Below are positions 8,302 through 17,352 of a stretch of DNA of 60,444 bases, piece by piece. Source of the DNA: Bacteroidales bacterium (GTDB lineage: Bacteria; Bacteroidota; Bacteroidia; Bacteroidales; F082); contig JAKSNA010000013.1 of assembly GCA_024400295.1 (NCBI GenBank), positions 1-60,444 on the forward strand, given 5' to 3'. Position 1 is the stretch's first letter, and every line of letters starts with the position of its first letter. The notes under the pieces were generated by a model. The model was not told the DNA's origin, did not search any database, and was given only the letters and a program-made list of their open reading frames with translations. Position numbers and translations under genes: made by a program.

Positions 8302-9807
8302 TTATTTTTTTATGTTTTTCATGGATGATGCGATGAGTTCTTTAATCTCTCTGTAGTCTAACATTCTGGTTATGAATGCTAACAGCACGCAGACTGCAAA
8401 AGATATTCCAAATCCTACAAGCCATCGTTCGGTTTTTAAAGAAATCAGATAAGTCGATGCGGCTGTTGCTAAAATAAACGCTAACAATCTGAACCAGAAT
8501 GAATTGCCTAAACGCAAGTTGAATGTTTTTTTCGCGATGAAAAATTGAATCGCACATGTTGTGAATTGCACGCACAGACTTGTGAAAGCGGCGCCGACAG
8601 CTTTGAATTTCGGGATAAAGATGAAATTCAATGTGAGATTGATGATTACACCACATGCCGCAACGATGTTCAATTGCCGCAGATTGCCGTTTGCCGTAAG
8701 CAGTGTCCCGAAAATGTATGTGATTGATATTGAGACGAAACTGCCCATCAATATGATCAAAATCTTTGATGATTCTGCTATTCTGTATTGGAAAACTTCA
8801 AGCAATTCACCTTCTTGTTGAGGATAAAACATTTCCATGAAGTTACTGCTGAAGAATATGCATAAGACCGCAATGATGCAAGTCATGGATGACATTATGC
8901 TAAATGATTGTTTCACAAGCCCTTGCAGATCTCCTTTCTCTTTGATCACGGCTGCAAAAAGCGGAAGCAGTATTACCGAGAACAAATACGAAATGTTGTT
9001 TCCGGCATCAAAGAGACGATATGCACGTGCGTAAATTCCGGTTTGTGTCGCGGAAATGTCTTCCGGCAGAATCCTTTCAATCAAAACAGGCTCCAACCTG
9101 TTGTAAAAACTCATCAACAGTACCAAAAGGGCGTACGGAAGGCTCTTCTTGATAATCATGATCACAAACGGAATGTTGATTCTTATTGTAAGTTTGCCGG
9201 TGTGCTTCAATACGATTGCAACCGCAATGGCCAATGTCACAACGTATGAGAATGTTTGCGAATAAATGTACCAGTATATGTTGAAATTTTCTCTCGGAAA
9301 CAATCCTGACCAAAGTAAGAAGCTGCAAATCAATATCATCAGTATTCGGTCGAGTACCGATAACATGCTGTCGGTCTTGAAAAGAAGCAGTGCTGAAATA
9401 TTGGACCTGACATATAAAATGAATGACAGCAGTACTTGATTTAATCCGACGATAGCCAGAATCTTCATCTGTTCTCCCCTGTAGCCAATAAGCCATCCGA
9501 CAAGGAAAATGACAATGAAATACAGTAAGGTGAGGATTATTTTCGCCTGCGAGATGCCGACGAAATGCTTCGCAAGCAGTTGGTTATTCTGCGCGATGTT
9601 TCTGCTGTTGAAATTCGTCAGTCCCAAATCAAGTATTATATAAAAGAGGTATGAGAATTGTGTGATGGCAAGATACAGCCCGTATGATGTGTCGCCGACA
9701 GTGTTTTGTACGGCGGCGTCGATGCCCAAAATCCAAAATGGCTTTATCAAAAGATTGATAAAGAGCAAGAATATTATGTTTTTCAGGAATTTATTGTTCA
9801 TCGTCAT
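8302..9807 (-). CDS. oligosaccharide flippase (Wzx/PST family)
   Basis: A 501-residue membrane protein with about 14 hydrophobic helices and the polysaccharide biosynthesis/MATE-like pattern. The N-terminal motif around GIDAAVQNTVGDTSYGLYLA is typical of Wzx flippases (the V-G-x-x-x-Y-G-x-Y core). It would flip undecaprenyl-linked glycans for the Wzz/Wzy pair encoded just downstream. Starts at 9807 and 9801 are both possible (MTM). No glycosyltransferase genes sit beside it, so the glycan must be built by enzymes encoded elsewhere. Confidence 0.86.
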   Translation of the reverse strand: MTMNNKFLKNIIFLLFINLLIKPFWILGIDAAVQNTVGDTSYGLYLAITQFSYLFYIILDLGLTNFNSRNIAQNNQLLAKHFVGISQAKIILTLLYFIVIFLVGWLIGYRGEQMKILAIVGLNQVLLSFILYVRSNISALLLFKTDSMLSVLDRILMILICSFLLWSGLFPRENFNIYWYIYSQTFSYVVTLAIAVAIVLKHTGKLTIRINIPFVIMIIKKSLPYALLVLLMSFYNRLEPVLIERILPEDISATQTGIYARAYRLFDAGNNISYLFSVILLPLFAAVIKEKGDLQGLVKQSFSIMSSMTCIIAVLCIFFSSNFMEMFYPQQEGELLEVFQYRIAESSKILIILMGSFVSISITYIFGTLLTANGNLRQLNIVAACGVIINLTLNFIFIPKFKAVGAAFTSLCVQFTTCAIQFFIAKKTFNLRLGNSFWFRLLAFILATAASTYLISLKTERWLVGFGISFAVCVLLAFITRMLDYREIKELIASSMKNIKK

Positions 9808-9867
9808 CCAAACGGATATAATCTTCTGTTATTGCAATTGTGGTTTAATAATCTTTTAAAAAACGGT

Positions 9868-9876
9868 GCAAAGATA
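9868..9876 (-). promoter_or_regulatory. -7 promoter element of the flippase gene
   Basis: TATCTTTGC, reading leftward, about 60 bases before the flippase start. It is divergent from the clpS promoter 22 bases away. Confidence 0.6.
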
Positions 9877-9897
9877 GTTCATTTAACAATAAAATCG

Positions 9898-9906
9898 TAT
9901 ATTTGC
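9898..9906 (+). promoter_or_regulatory. -7 promoter element of clpS-rel
   Basis: TATATTTGC, 15 bases before the clpS ATG at 9922. It rules out the long upstream extension of that reading frame. Confidence 0.6.
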
Positions 9907-9921
9907 ACTTTAATTTTTGGT

Positions 9922-10194
9922 ATGAATAAGGAAAAACATCAATGCGACAGTGTAGCAGAAGAGTTGATTGATGATGAAAAAAATCTCATCTTGCTGAATG
10001 ATGACGTGAATACCTTTGATTATGTGATAGATACGTTGATTGAGGTGTGCGGACATACGAAGGAGCAGGCGGAAACTTGTGCATGGATAACCCATTATAA
10101 GGGCAGGTGCGCAGTGAAATCAGGCACGTTTGATGAACTTAAACCTTATTACGATTGTTTGATAAATCGTCATCTTTTAGCGAAAATACAATGA
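9922..10194 (+). CDS. clpS: ATP-dependent Clp protease adaptor ClpS
   Basis: A 90-residue protein with the ClpS core: LILLNDDVNTFDYVIDTLIE, then a helical region with the QAETCAWITHYKGRC segment. The N-L-D/N-D-x-x-T pattern binds N-degron substrates and hands them to ClpA/ClpC-type unfoldases. The frame is open far upstream, but the ATG at 9922 follows directly from the promoter at 9898 and gives the normal length. The stop TGA shares bases with the ATG of the next gene (rel), so the two are coupled. Confidence 0.88.
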   Translation: MNKEKHQCDSVAEELIDDEKNLILLNDDVNTFDYVIDTLIEVCGHTKEQAETCAWITHYKGRCAVKSGTFDELKPYYDCLINRHLLAKIQ

Positions 10195-12416
10195 AGTCGG
10201 GAACATTTTCAGAACAGGATAGATTGGATGTCGAAAAGGCTTATAAGACTCTGATTCAGTCGGTTAGCCAGACGATGACTCGAGATGAAATTGATTATAT
10301 TTCAAGGGCATTCGACCTTTGCCGCGAGAAATACGCTGACGTTCTTATGGATTCAGGACGCCCCTTGCTGCTGCATTGCCTCGAAGTCGCTCAAATTGCA
10401 TATTCCGAGCTGGGAATGAAAAGCAAGACTGTCGTCAGCGCACTCCTTCATAACATAACAAGATACACTGATGTTACCATAGACCAGATCAAATGCCAAT
10501 TTGGTGACAGAGTCGCGCTGATACTCAATGATTTGGAGAAAGCGATGGCTCTGGATATGACTCATATATCAACACAGTCAGACACTTTCCGTAAACTCTT
10601 CCTTTCAATCATCGATGACATCCGCGTTGTGATGCTTATCATCGCCCACAGCATTGACAGTTGCCGACATCTTGATGATGTTGATGATATGACTGATAAT
10701 CAAGGTCTTGTGTATAGAAAACGATTATCCAGATTCTTTGATCAGCTGAAATATATAGTCATTCCCATAGTTCATCGACTTGGATTGTATAACATCAAGA
10801 AGATTTTTGAAGAATCGGTGATGATGTATGAGAATCCTGTTGAATATCAGCAGATTAAAGAAAAAATCAGTATCTCGCGTGTGCGTCAGGAAGAAAATAT
10901 GGCTGATTTTCTCAAACCTGTTCGGAAAGGTCTTGTTGAGGAAGGCATTGATGCGAATATCAAATGGCGCACAAAGTCAATCCCGTCGATTTTTGCGAAA
11001 ATGAAAGCTCAGGATGTTCCTTTTGAACAGGTTTACGACTTGTTTGCGGTCAGGATTATCATAAATAACTCAAAGAGGGCTGATGAAAAAGCGGATTGCT
11101 GGAAAGTATATTCCATTGTCACAGACTTGTACCAACCCAATCCGAAACGTCTGAGAGATTGGATTACAACGCCTAAGGCCTCTGGATACGAGTCGTTGCA
11201 CACCACGGTGAAGTACGGCGACTACTGGGTTGAAGTCCAAATCCGCACGCAACGCATGGATGATAATGCCGAGAAAGGCACAGCCTCTCATTGGCTCTAT
11301 AAAAGCGGAAATGACAAACGTCAGACAGCTGATGAGTGGCTTAACCAGATCCGTGAAATCATGGAGAATGCCGACGGACGTAATGATAATAATCCTCTTG
11401 ACGACAGCCGCGCAAAAAAGGGAAAGACTGATAAGATATTCATTATCACGCCTCAAGGCGATGTCAAACAGCTTCCTGTAGGCTCTACAATTCTTGATTT
11501 CGCATTTGAGGTTCATACTCAGGTAGGCAGCCATTGCATCGGTGCCCGTGTGAACGGGAAGATGCAGCCGATAAGATTTGAGCTTAATAACGGCGATCGT
11601 GTTGAGATTCAGACAAGTAAGAAACAGGTGCCAAAGGCCGATTGGCTGAATTATGTCACAACGGAAAAGTCAAGGTCAAAGATCAGACGTTATCTCAAAG
11701 ATCTTGAGATGAAAGAGGCTGAACTCGGTAGCGCCATGTTCCACCGGAAACTGAAAAACTGGAAAATCACATTTAATGATAAGATTTTCAACGAATTGCT
11801 GAGTTATTATGATTGCGAGTCTGGAATTGAGTTTTATCATAAAATAGCTACGGAACAGATTGACCTCGCTGACACGAAAGCCTATATCCTGACTTTGATT
11901 GATGACGCGAAAGATGTTCATCAGGATAGGGTGGATGACGAGGCCAAAAAAGACAAAACCGTTGAAAATAAGAATGATACAATAAACATCGGGGCTAATA
12001 TCAAGGGCCTTGCCGTCAAGATGGCGGGATGTTGCAATCCGATAAAAGGTGATGATGTGTTTGGATTTCTGAGTGTCGCCGGCACTTTGACAATTCACAG
12101 AAACGACTGCTCAAATGCCAAGGCTTTAAGGAAACGCTATCCTTATCGTGTCGTTGATGTCGATTGGATGGGGGGTGACAGTTCGAGGGCTGCCTTGAAA
12201 ATAACCGCCAAGGATAACTTCGGGATGCTGAGCGATATTACCGATGTGATGAAACAAATGGAAATCAACATATTAGATGCCAATATGAAAACACAAAACG
12301 GTCTTTATGAAGGCCGTTTTGTGGTACAGATATCAAGTGTAAATCTTCTCGAGCAACTGATTCGTAAATTACGTGACCTGCACGGTGTGACAGATGTTCA
12401 GAGAATTGATTTATAA
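10191..12416 (+). CDS. relA: long RelA/SpoT homologue, probably synthetase only
   Basis: Domain order: HD hydrolase-like region (about 45-190), (p)ppGpp synthetase (about 235-370, with SGYESLHTTVKYGDYWVEVQ and IRT), TGS (about 395-465, DKIFIITPQGDVKQLP), helical/zinc-finger-like region and a C-terminal ACT domain. The hydrolase signature H-D-x-x-E-D reads HNITRY at residues 87-92, so D, E and D are all replaced; this enzyme should make but not degrade (p)ppGpp. The start at 10191 uses the ATGA overlap with clpS and gives 741 aa; the frame is open back to 10155. Bacteroidota often carry two long RSH proteins, so a bifunctional partner should exist elsewhere. It is convergent with cyuA. Confidence 0.88.
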   Translation: MKSGTFSEQDRLDVEKAYKTLIQSVSQTMTRDEIDYISRAFDLCREKYADVLMDSGRPLLLHCLEVAQIAYSELGMKSKTVVSALLHNITRYTDVTIDQIKCQFGDRVALILNDLEKAMALDMTHISTQSDTFRKLFLSIIDDIRVVMLIIAHSIDSCRHLDDVDDMTDNQGLVYRKRLSRFFDQLKYIVIPIVHRLGLYNIKKIFEESVMMYENPVEYQQIKEKISISRVRQEENMADFLKPVRKGLVEEGIDANIKWRTKSIPSIFAKMKAQDVPFEQVYDLFAVRIIINNSKRADEKADCWKVYSIVTDLYQPNPKRLRDWITTPKASGYESLHTTVKYGDYWVEVQIRTQRMDDNAEKGTASHWLYKSGNDKRQTADEWLNQIREIMENADGRNDNNPLDDSRAKKGKTDKIFIITPQGDVKQLPVGSTILDFAFEVHTQVGSHCIGARVNGKMQPIRFELNNGDRVEIQTSKKQVPKADWLNYVTTEKSRSKIRRYLKDLEMKEAELGSAMFHRKLKNWKITFNDKIFNELLSYYDCESGIEFYHKIATEQIDLADTKAYILTLIDDAKDVHQDRVDDEAKKDKTVENKNDTINIGANIKGLAVKMAGCCNPIKGDDVFGFLSVAGTLTIHRNDCSNAKALRKRYPYRVVDVDWMGGDSSRAALKITAKDNFGMLSDITDVMKQMEINILDANMKTQNGLYEGRFVVQISSVNLLEQLIRKLRDLHGVTDVQRIDL

Positions 12417-12420
12417 GCTG

Positions 12421-13695
12421 TTACTTTGTCATAATATCAATAATCTCTGTGTCGGTGCTTCTCATTCCGATGCTCCCGAGCAGTCCGACGTTCTTTATCG
12501 TGTCTTCGGCATCAGTGCCGATGATGCCGTCGCCGGATTCAAGGTTGTTGCCGTCTTTGCACATTTTGTAGCCCATGATTCCAGCCTCGACGGAAGCGGC
12601 GATTTTGGCTGCACAAGAAGACTTTGCTCCATCGCAGATTATTCCGGAAATTGTTGATACAGAGTTGATAAGGGTGTGCTCGATGACTTCAACAGGCTCG
12701 CCGAGAAGGTATGCGATTCCGCATCCGGCGGCACATCCTGCGCTCACGGCCCCGCAATAGGCGGAAAGCCTGCCGATGCGCGTCTTCTGGTGAATTGCGG
12801 TGAGATTTGAGACAACAAGGGCGCGGTAAAGTCTGTCATCATCAATGTTATATTCTTCTGCATAAGTCGCAACAGGCATAGAAACAGTGAGTCCCTGATT
12901 GCCACTCCCGGAATTGATGATGACGGGAAGCTCGCAGCCGTTCATTCTCGCGTCTGAACCTGCCGCCGCTCTCGCCCTCGCCTTCGTCATGACATCACAA
13001 CCGCAGTTTTTCAGCAGGGTGCTACCGATGTTTGCTCCCCAGTTGTTCTTCAAACCTTCGTCGGAAATCTTTCTGTTGTACTTTAACTGTGTACCGATAA
13101 CTTCTTTAATATCAGTAATATCAACGCTGTCTGCAAAATCGACAATGCCTCTTATGCTCAGACAACTTCTGTCGGTGAGTTTCTTGCTCGGCTTGCTGAT
13201 TGACTCGCACTGGAAAAGTATTTTCTCGTCTTTCTGAATGCGGACGATGTTGGTGTGAAACCCTGAAATTCTCACTTCAGCGCGATGCTCGCCCTTGAAA
13301 GCGACGATTGTCACGTCAAGCTGTTCGGTCGTGTCAACGTGTTTGACCTTAATCGGAATTGCTTTGAGAAAGTCTTCTGTCTCTTTCTTCTGTTCTGGTG
13401 TTACGTTGGCGATGACTTCAAGGGCTTTGCTTGCATCTCCTGCAACAATTCCGACTGCCGCCGCCGCTTGTATTCCCTTCATTCCGTTGGTGTTAGGAAC
13501 AATAACGCTTTTTACATTTTTGATTATGTTGCCGCTTGCAAGCACTTCCACGCGATCTGGCATCGTACCTAACACTTCACGTGCCTTCGCTGCCGCGTAT
13601 GCAAGACAAATAGGCTCTGTACATCCCATCGCTGGAACTAATTCTTCTTTCAAGATGTTGATATACAATTGATAACGAGAATCCGTCTTTTCCAT
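12421..13695 (-). CDS. cyuA: L-cysteine desulfidase family protein (CyuA/YhaM)
   Basis: A 424-residue UPF0597/serine dehydratase-alpha-like protein. The N-terminal PAMGCTEPICLAYAAAKA places Cys 25 where archaeal L-cysteine desulfidase has a [4Fe-4S] ligand. Further Cys at 314, 321, 325, 354 and 361 lie in SAYCGAVSAGCAAGCG and GIICDGAKSSCAAK and would supply the other ligands. The expected reaction is L-cysteine to pyruvate, ammonia and sulfide, in the cytoplasm. It starts 17 bases after a TPR protein gene and may share its transcript. No cysteine transporter (CyuP) is adjacent. Confidence 0.82.
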   Translation of the reverse strand: MEKTDSRYQLYINILKEELVPAMGCTEPICLAYAAAKAREVLGTMPDRVEVLASGNIIKNVKSVIVPNTNGMKGIQAAAAVGIVAGDASKALEVIANVTPEQKKETEDFLKAIPIKVKHVDTTEQLDVTIVAFKGEHRAEVRISGFHTNIVRIQKDEKILFQCESISKPSKKLTDRSCLSIRGIVDFADSVDITDIKEVIGTQLKYNRKISDEGLKNNWGANIGSTLLKNCGCDVMTKARARAAAGSDARMNGCELPVIINSGSGNQGLTVSMPVATYAEEYNIDDDRLYRALVVSNLTAIHQKTRIGRLSAYCGAVSAGCAAGCGIAYLLGEPVEVIEHTLINSVSTISGIICDGAKSSCAAKIAASVEAGIMGYKMCKDGNNLESGDGIIGTDAEDTIKNVGLLGSIGMRSTDTEIIDIMTK

Positions 13696-13712
13696 TTTAT
13701 TGTGTTTTGTTG

Positions 13713-15740
13713 TTAATTACTCTTACTTATTTCCATCGAGATGACTTCAATGTCACCGTTTTCCGGACTTATCTCAATCCATGTGTTGTCTTCGCTAAAC
13801 CACTTGTATTGAGACCCGATTCGGATGATGAAATCGTTAATATCTTGATTTTCAGGAACTGACACTGTGAAACCGCCATTCTTTCCGTTTGCTGAACCGA
13901 ATGATACGTACATGGTGTGTCTTTCTGTTCCGAGATTTCTTGCTTTGATCAAAAGGTAATTGTTCCTGCGTGTCGTGACATCTATTGGTTCAAATGTGAA
14001 ACGCTGTGCTTGGTTGGATGTGATGGATGTCGGCTCCGAAACCAGATTTGCAAGTTTGTTGGCAATCAGAATCTCGTTGATTTCTTTCACTTTGTCAGAA
14101 GGGTAGGGGTTGCCTGTGTTTAAGTTGATTGCTTTCGTATAGAAGTCAATTGCCTTGTCGTAATTTTTGCCTTGGAATTGCGCATCTGCTTTGGCGATGA
14201 ATGAGTTATATTCGTTTTGCAGCGCTGACAGCCTGAGGTCTTCTAACTGTTGTGCGGCAGCAAGCTGCTGTGAGGCAGTTTCATCGCCTGGCTTGTTGGC
14301 TAAAGCTATGTTAAACTGTTTCACCGCTTCCTGAAAATTCTCCGCAGTCATCGCCTGGCTTCCTGCATTCATGGCGATTCTGTAATTCTCCGCTTTCTGA
14401 AGTTGTATCTCTTCATAAAAACCTTCAATGACTTTCAGCTGTGCCAAAGCAGTCGCGTTGTTTGGGTCAAAAGTCAGAAGTTCATTGAATGTCTGTTCCG
14501 ATTCGGCATATTTTTTATCGGCAAGCTGCTGATTGCCAATGTCAATCATGTTTTGAATTGTGGCTTTGCGTTGTTTCTCGGCCTCAATCGCGGCAAGCCT
14601 TTCCTGCTCTTTGGCAAGTTGTTGCTGACGGAGAAGACTTCTCTGTGCCTCTTCTTTTTTGGAAACAGCCTCATGGTTGCCCGGCTTCAGCTCCAAAGCA
14701 TGGTCATAGTATGAAATCGCGAGTTCGAAATTGCCAAATCCTTCAGCATTGGCACCTTTGCTGATTAATGCGGCAAAATCATTGTCTAATTTTGCCTTGG
14801 CTTTCTGAATGTTGAGATAATCGGCACTGTTCACAATCTCATCAATTCTTGCAATCATGCCTTGTGAGTAAGAATCATCTGGAATCACGGCCAAAGCTGC
14901 TTGATAGGCGAGTTTCGCCTCGTTATATGACTGATCCTCATAGAGTGCGTCGGCCTCTCTTATCTTCGTTTCGTAGCTGTCTGCGATATTTTTCTTTGAC
15001 TGTAGTGTGGAAATTATCGCCGTAATTTCTGTGTCTTCTGGGAAAATATCCAGTGCCTGTTGATAATATCCGATTGCGTCGGAATATTTTTTTCGCAGCT
15101 CATATTCGTGACCAAGTGCCTTAAATCTTTCATATTCAGATACTTTGAGAATATATGCGTCATTTTTGTCTTTGGCTTCCTTGAGTTTTGCCTTGGCTGC
15201 GTTGTTGCTCGGATAAAGTTTCAAGGCCGACTCATATTGCATGACGGCTTCCGCAAGTTTCTCTTCTTTCAGAAGTTTGTCGCCAAGTGCTATTTTCGCG
15301 TCGAATGTGTCTAACTTTTCCTTTTCATCCTGAAGAACTTTTGAAATTGTTGCTTTCTGATTCTGCGCATACTCATCATCTGATTTGATATTCAATGCGT
15401 TATTGTATTCAACAAGTGCATTGCCCAATTCGCCGTTCTTGTAATATTCATCAGCTTTGTCGATATATTCAAAGAATTTCTCTTCTTTTCTGCTTTCTTC
15501 ACGAATGGCTTGAAGGGTTTTGTCAAGCTTTTTTCTCGCATTGGTGTCATCGGGTTTCAGGCGCAGAGCCTCTTGGTAACAAGTTTTCGCCTTTATGAAG
15601 TTTTTGTTTGCAAACTCGTTGTCGCCCGAAGTCATTACAGATTGATATGTCTGTGTTTGTTCTTGTGCAATGATGTAATTATTTGTAAAACAAAAAGTCA
15701 TGAAAATATATAAAACTATTGCTTTAATCAATTTATTCAT
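13713..15740 (-). CDS. exported TPR protein with C-terminal beta-domain
   Basis: An N-terminal signal peptide (about residues 1-25, ending before QEQTQTYQ) is followed by around fifteen TPR-like helical pairs to about residue 555. Recurring blocks such as AIDFYTKAINLNTGNPYPSD and AISYYDHALELKPGNHEA are visible. The last 110 residues are not TPR. They are beta-rich (RRNNYLLIKARNLGTERHTM onward, with YVSFGSANG and GSQYKWF) and resemble a small jelly-roll or adhesion-type sandwich. Function is not recognisable; a periplasmic scaffold is a reasonable guess. It lies 20 bases after the lolD-like gene and 17 before cyuA. Confidence 0.72.
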   Translation of the reverse strand: MNKLIKAIVLYIFMTFCFTNNYIIAQEQTQTYQSVMTSGDNEFANKNFIKAKTCYQEALRLKPDDTNARKKLDKTLQAIREESRKEEKFFEYIDKADEYYKNGELGNALVEYNNALNIKSDDEYAQNQKATISKVLQDEKEKLDTFDAKIALGDKLLKEEKLAEAVMQYESALKLYPSNNAAKAKLKEAKDKNDAYILKVSEYERFKALGHEYELRKKYSDAIGYYQQALDIFPEDTEITAIISTLQSKKNIADSYETKIREADALYEDQSYNEAKLAYQAALAVIPDDSYSQGMIARIDEIVNSADYLNIQKAKAKLDNDFAALISKGANAEGFGNFELAISYYDHALELKPGNHEAVSKKEEAQRSLLRQQQLAKEQERLAAIEAEKQRKATIQNMIDIGNQQLADKKYAESEQTFNELLTFDPNNATALAQLKVIEGFYEEIQLQKAENYRIAMNAGSQAMTAENFQEAVKQFNIALANKPGDETASQQLAAAQQLEDLRLSALQNEYNSFIAKADAQFQGKNYDKAIDFYTKAINLNTGNPYPSDKVKEINEILIANKLANLVSEPTSITSNQAQRFTFEPIDVTTRRNNYLLIKARNLGTERHTMYVSFGSANGKNGGFTVSVPENQDINDFIIRIGSQYKWFSEDNTWIEISPENGDIEVISMEISKSN

Positions 15741-15760
15741 ATAATATCAACTATGGTAAT

Positions 15761-16417
15761 TTAATTTTTGTCAATTTTTCCGTCTTTTATCGTGAGTATT
15801 CTGTCTGCCATTTTCGCCAGATCGTTGTTGTGTGTCACGATGACAAAAGTTTGTCCTGTTTTTTCTCTCAACTTGAAGAATAACTCATGAAGTTCTTTTG
15901 CGTTTTGTGAGTCCAGGTTGCCTGATGGTTCGTCGGCGAGTATGACTGCAGGGTCGTTTATCAGTGCTCTTGCCACGGCGATTCGCTGCTGTTCTCCGCC
16001 TGAAAGCATTGACGGCTTGTGGTTTGCTCTGTCTGTAAGTTTCAAGTATTCAAGGAGTTGAAATGCTTTCTCGTGTGCTTCTTTTTGAGGTTTGCCTGCG
16101 ATGAATGCCGGGATGCAGATGTTTTCCAATGCGGTGAATTCCGGCAGCAGATGATGGAACTGAAAAACGAAGCCTATGTTTCTGTTACGGAAAGCTGCCA
16201 GTGTTTTCTGATTCATTCCATTGATACTCGTGCCGTCAAAAACAACATCACCTTTGTCGGCTTTTTCGAGCGTCCCGATGATTTGGAGAAGGGTGGTCTT
16301 GCCTGCGCCTGACGCACCGACGATGGTGACAATCTCCCCGTTATCAATCTGGAAATCAATGCCTTTGATAACTTCAACCTTGCCAAAAGATTTATAAATT
16401 CCGTTAGCCTGAATCAT
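15761..16417 (-). CDS. lolD: LolD-like ABC transporter ATPase
   Basis: A complete ABC ATPase of 218 residues: Walker [10 protein letters not shown] (Lys 40), Q-loop [18 protein letters not shown], signature [15 protein letters not shown], Walker [13 protein letters not shown] and H-loop VIVTHNN. The MacB/LolD subfamily drives lipoprotein release or export. The frame opens at a TTG at 16423, but the ATG at 16417 fits the promoter at 16431. The permease (LolC/E) is not adjacent, as is common in Bacteroidota, so the exact partner is unknown. Confidence 0.82.
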   Translation of the reverse strand: MIQANGIYKSFGKVEVIKGIDFQIDNGEIVTIVGASGAGKTTLLQIIGTLEKADKGDVVFDGTSINGMNQKTLAAFRNRNIGFVFQFHHLLPEFTALENICIPAFIAGKPQKEAHEKAFQLLEYLKLTDRANHKPSMLSGGEQQRIAVARALINDPAVILADEPSGNLDSQNAKELHELFFKLREKTGQTFVIVTHNNDLAKMADRILTIKDGKIDKN

Positions 16418-16430
16418 CTTCAAATTTTTT

Positions 16431-16439
16431 GCAAAGGTA
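16431..16439 (-). promoter_or_regulatory. -7 promoter element of lolD
   Basis: TACCTTTGC, reading leftward, 13 bases before the ATG at 16417. Confidence 0.6.
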
Positions 16440-16494
16440 ACAAAAATCTTGTGAGAAAAGATGCTTGAATTAAATAATTGTTACGTGGATTTTG

Positions 16495-17307
16495 CTAATT
16501 TTTTCTGTTTTTTCTTTCTTCTCTCGCTTCTTTTCTTTGTGCCTTTCTGAGGGCTTTCTCGTTGGCTTTCTCCACGTAACGTGGGTTATCTCCTTTATAA
16601 TGATACTCTTCGCGTATTAAATCTTCAAGATTCTCGTTGAAAACGTATGTCAGCCTGAATGTGAAAAGGTTGTTGTGCTGGTTGAAAGGCCCCAGTATCT
16701 TGCCTTCGATGTTCGGCCATGAACGAGTCCCAATCGGGTTGATGGAGTATGAATAGCGTGCCCCGAGTTTCAGACGTTTCCAGATGCGTATCTTGACGTC
16801 GGCGATTATGTTGAACTCATCGCGAGTGTATTCTCCGCTATACAACGTTATCGGACTTTCTTTTCCATGCGCATATTCTTTGATGCTCATCAGTCGTGCG
16901 TATGATGCGCCGACGCCAACCGAAGCGAATTTCTTGTCTGTGAAATATAAAATCAACGGCACCTCGCCGTAATTCAGGCTCATGTTGTATTCACCTGTCA
17001 CCTTTGTCTCCTCGCCAAACCAAATGATGGTCTCGCCATCGTTATATTTCTTGCCTTGCAACGCGCCTTTTTGGTTGAACAACACTTCAAGCGACAGCTC
17101 CATGCTGAAATTGTTCTTTTTGAAGACGGGGGTTATCACGCCGACACCGGCATGCACGCCCTTTTTGAAAAATCCCATCATCTGGTCGCCGTCAACCTGA
17201 CAGATGTTCAATCCGACAAATGCTTCTCCTTGAAACAACTGTGCTTTGGTATTGTTTGAAATGCCTGCGAATATGGTGAATAATACAATAAATAAAATTT
17301 TCTTCAT
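16495..17307 (-). CDS. outer-membrane beta-barrel protein
   Basis: Starts at the ATG at 17307, which opens a signal peptide (MKKILFIVLFTIFAGISNNT, cleaved near KAQ). The frame is open for 13 more codons upstream without a signal sequence. The mature part shows alternating aromatic strands (LGARYSYSINPIG, NNLFTFRLTYVF) like PorT-type or OMP_b-brl barrels. The C-terminus is a 45-residue basic tail rich in Arg, Lys and Glu (ALRKAQRKEAREERKNRKN), unusual for a barrel and possibly periplasmic. It lies 45 bases downstream of tex on the same strand. Specific function unknown. Confidence 0.7.
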   Translation of the reverse strand: MKKILFIVLFTIFAGISNNTKAQLFQGEAFVGLNICQVDGDQMMGFFKKGVHAGVGVITPVFKKNNFSMELSLEVLFNQKGALQGKKYNDGETIIWFGEETKVTGEYNMSLNYGEVPLILYFTDKKFASVGVGASYARLMSIKEYAHGKESPITLYSGEYTRDEFNIIADVKIRIWKRLKLGARYSYSINPIGTRSWPNIEGKILGPFNQHNNLFTFRLTYVFNENLEDLIREEYHYKGDNPRYVEKANEKALRKAQRKEAREERKNRKN

Positions 17308-17352
17308 GAGTATGATTTTATTTCCTTTTGCCTTAACGGAAAACATGCCGTT

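Noticed and set aside
9706..9921. Upstream extension of the clpS reading frame
   Set aside because: It is antisense to the flippase gene and its promoter, and the clpS promoter at 9898 lies inside it; the ATG at 9922 gives the normal ClpS length.
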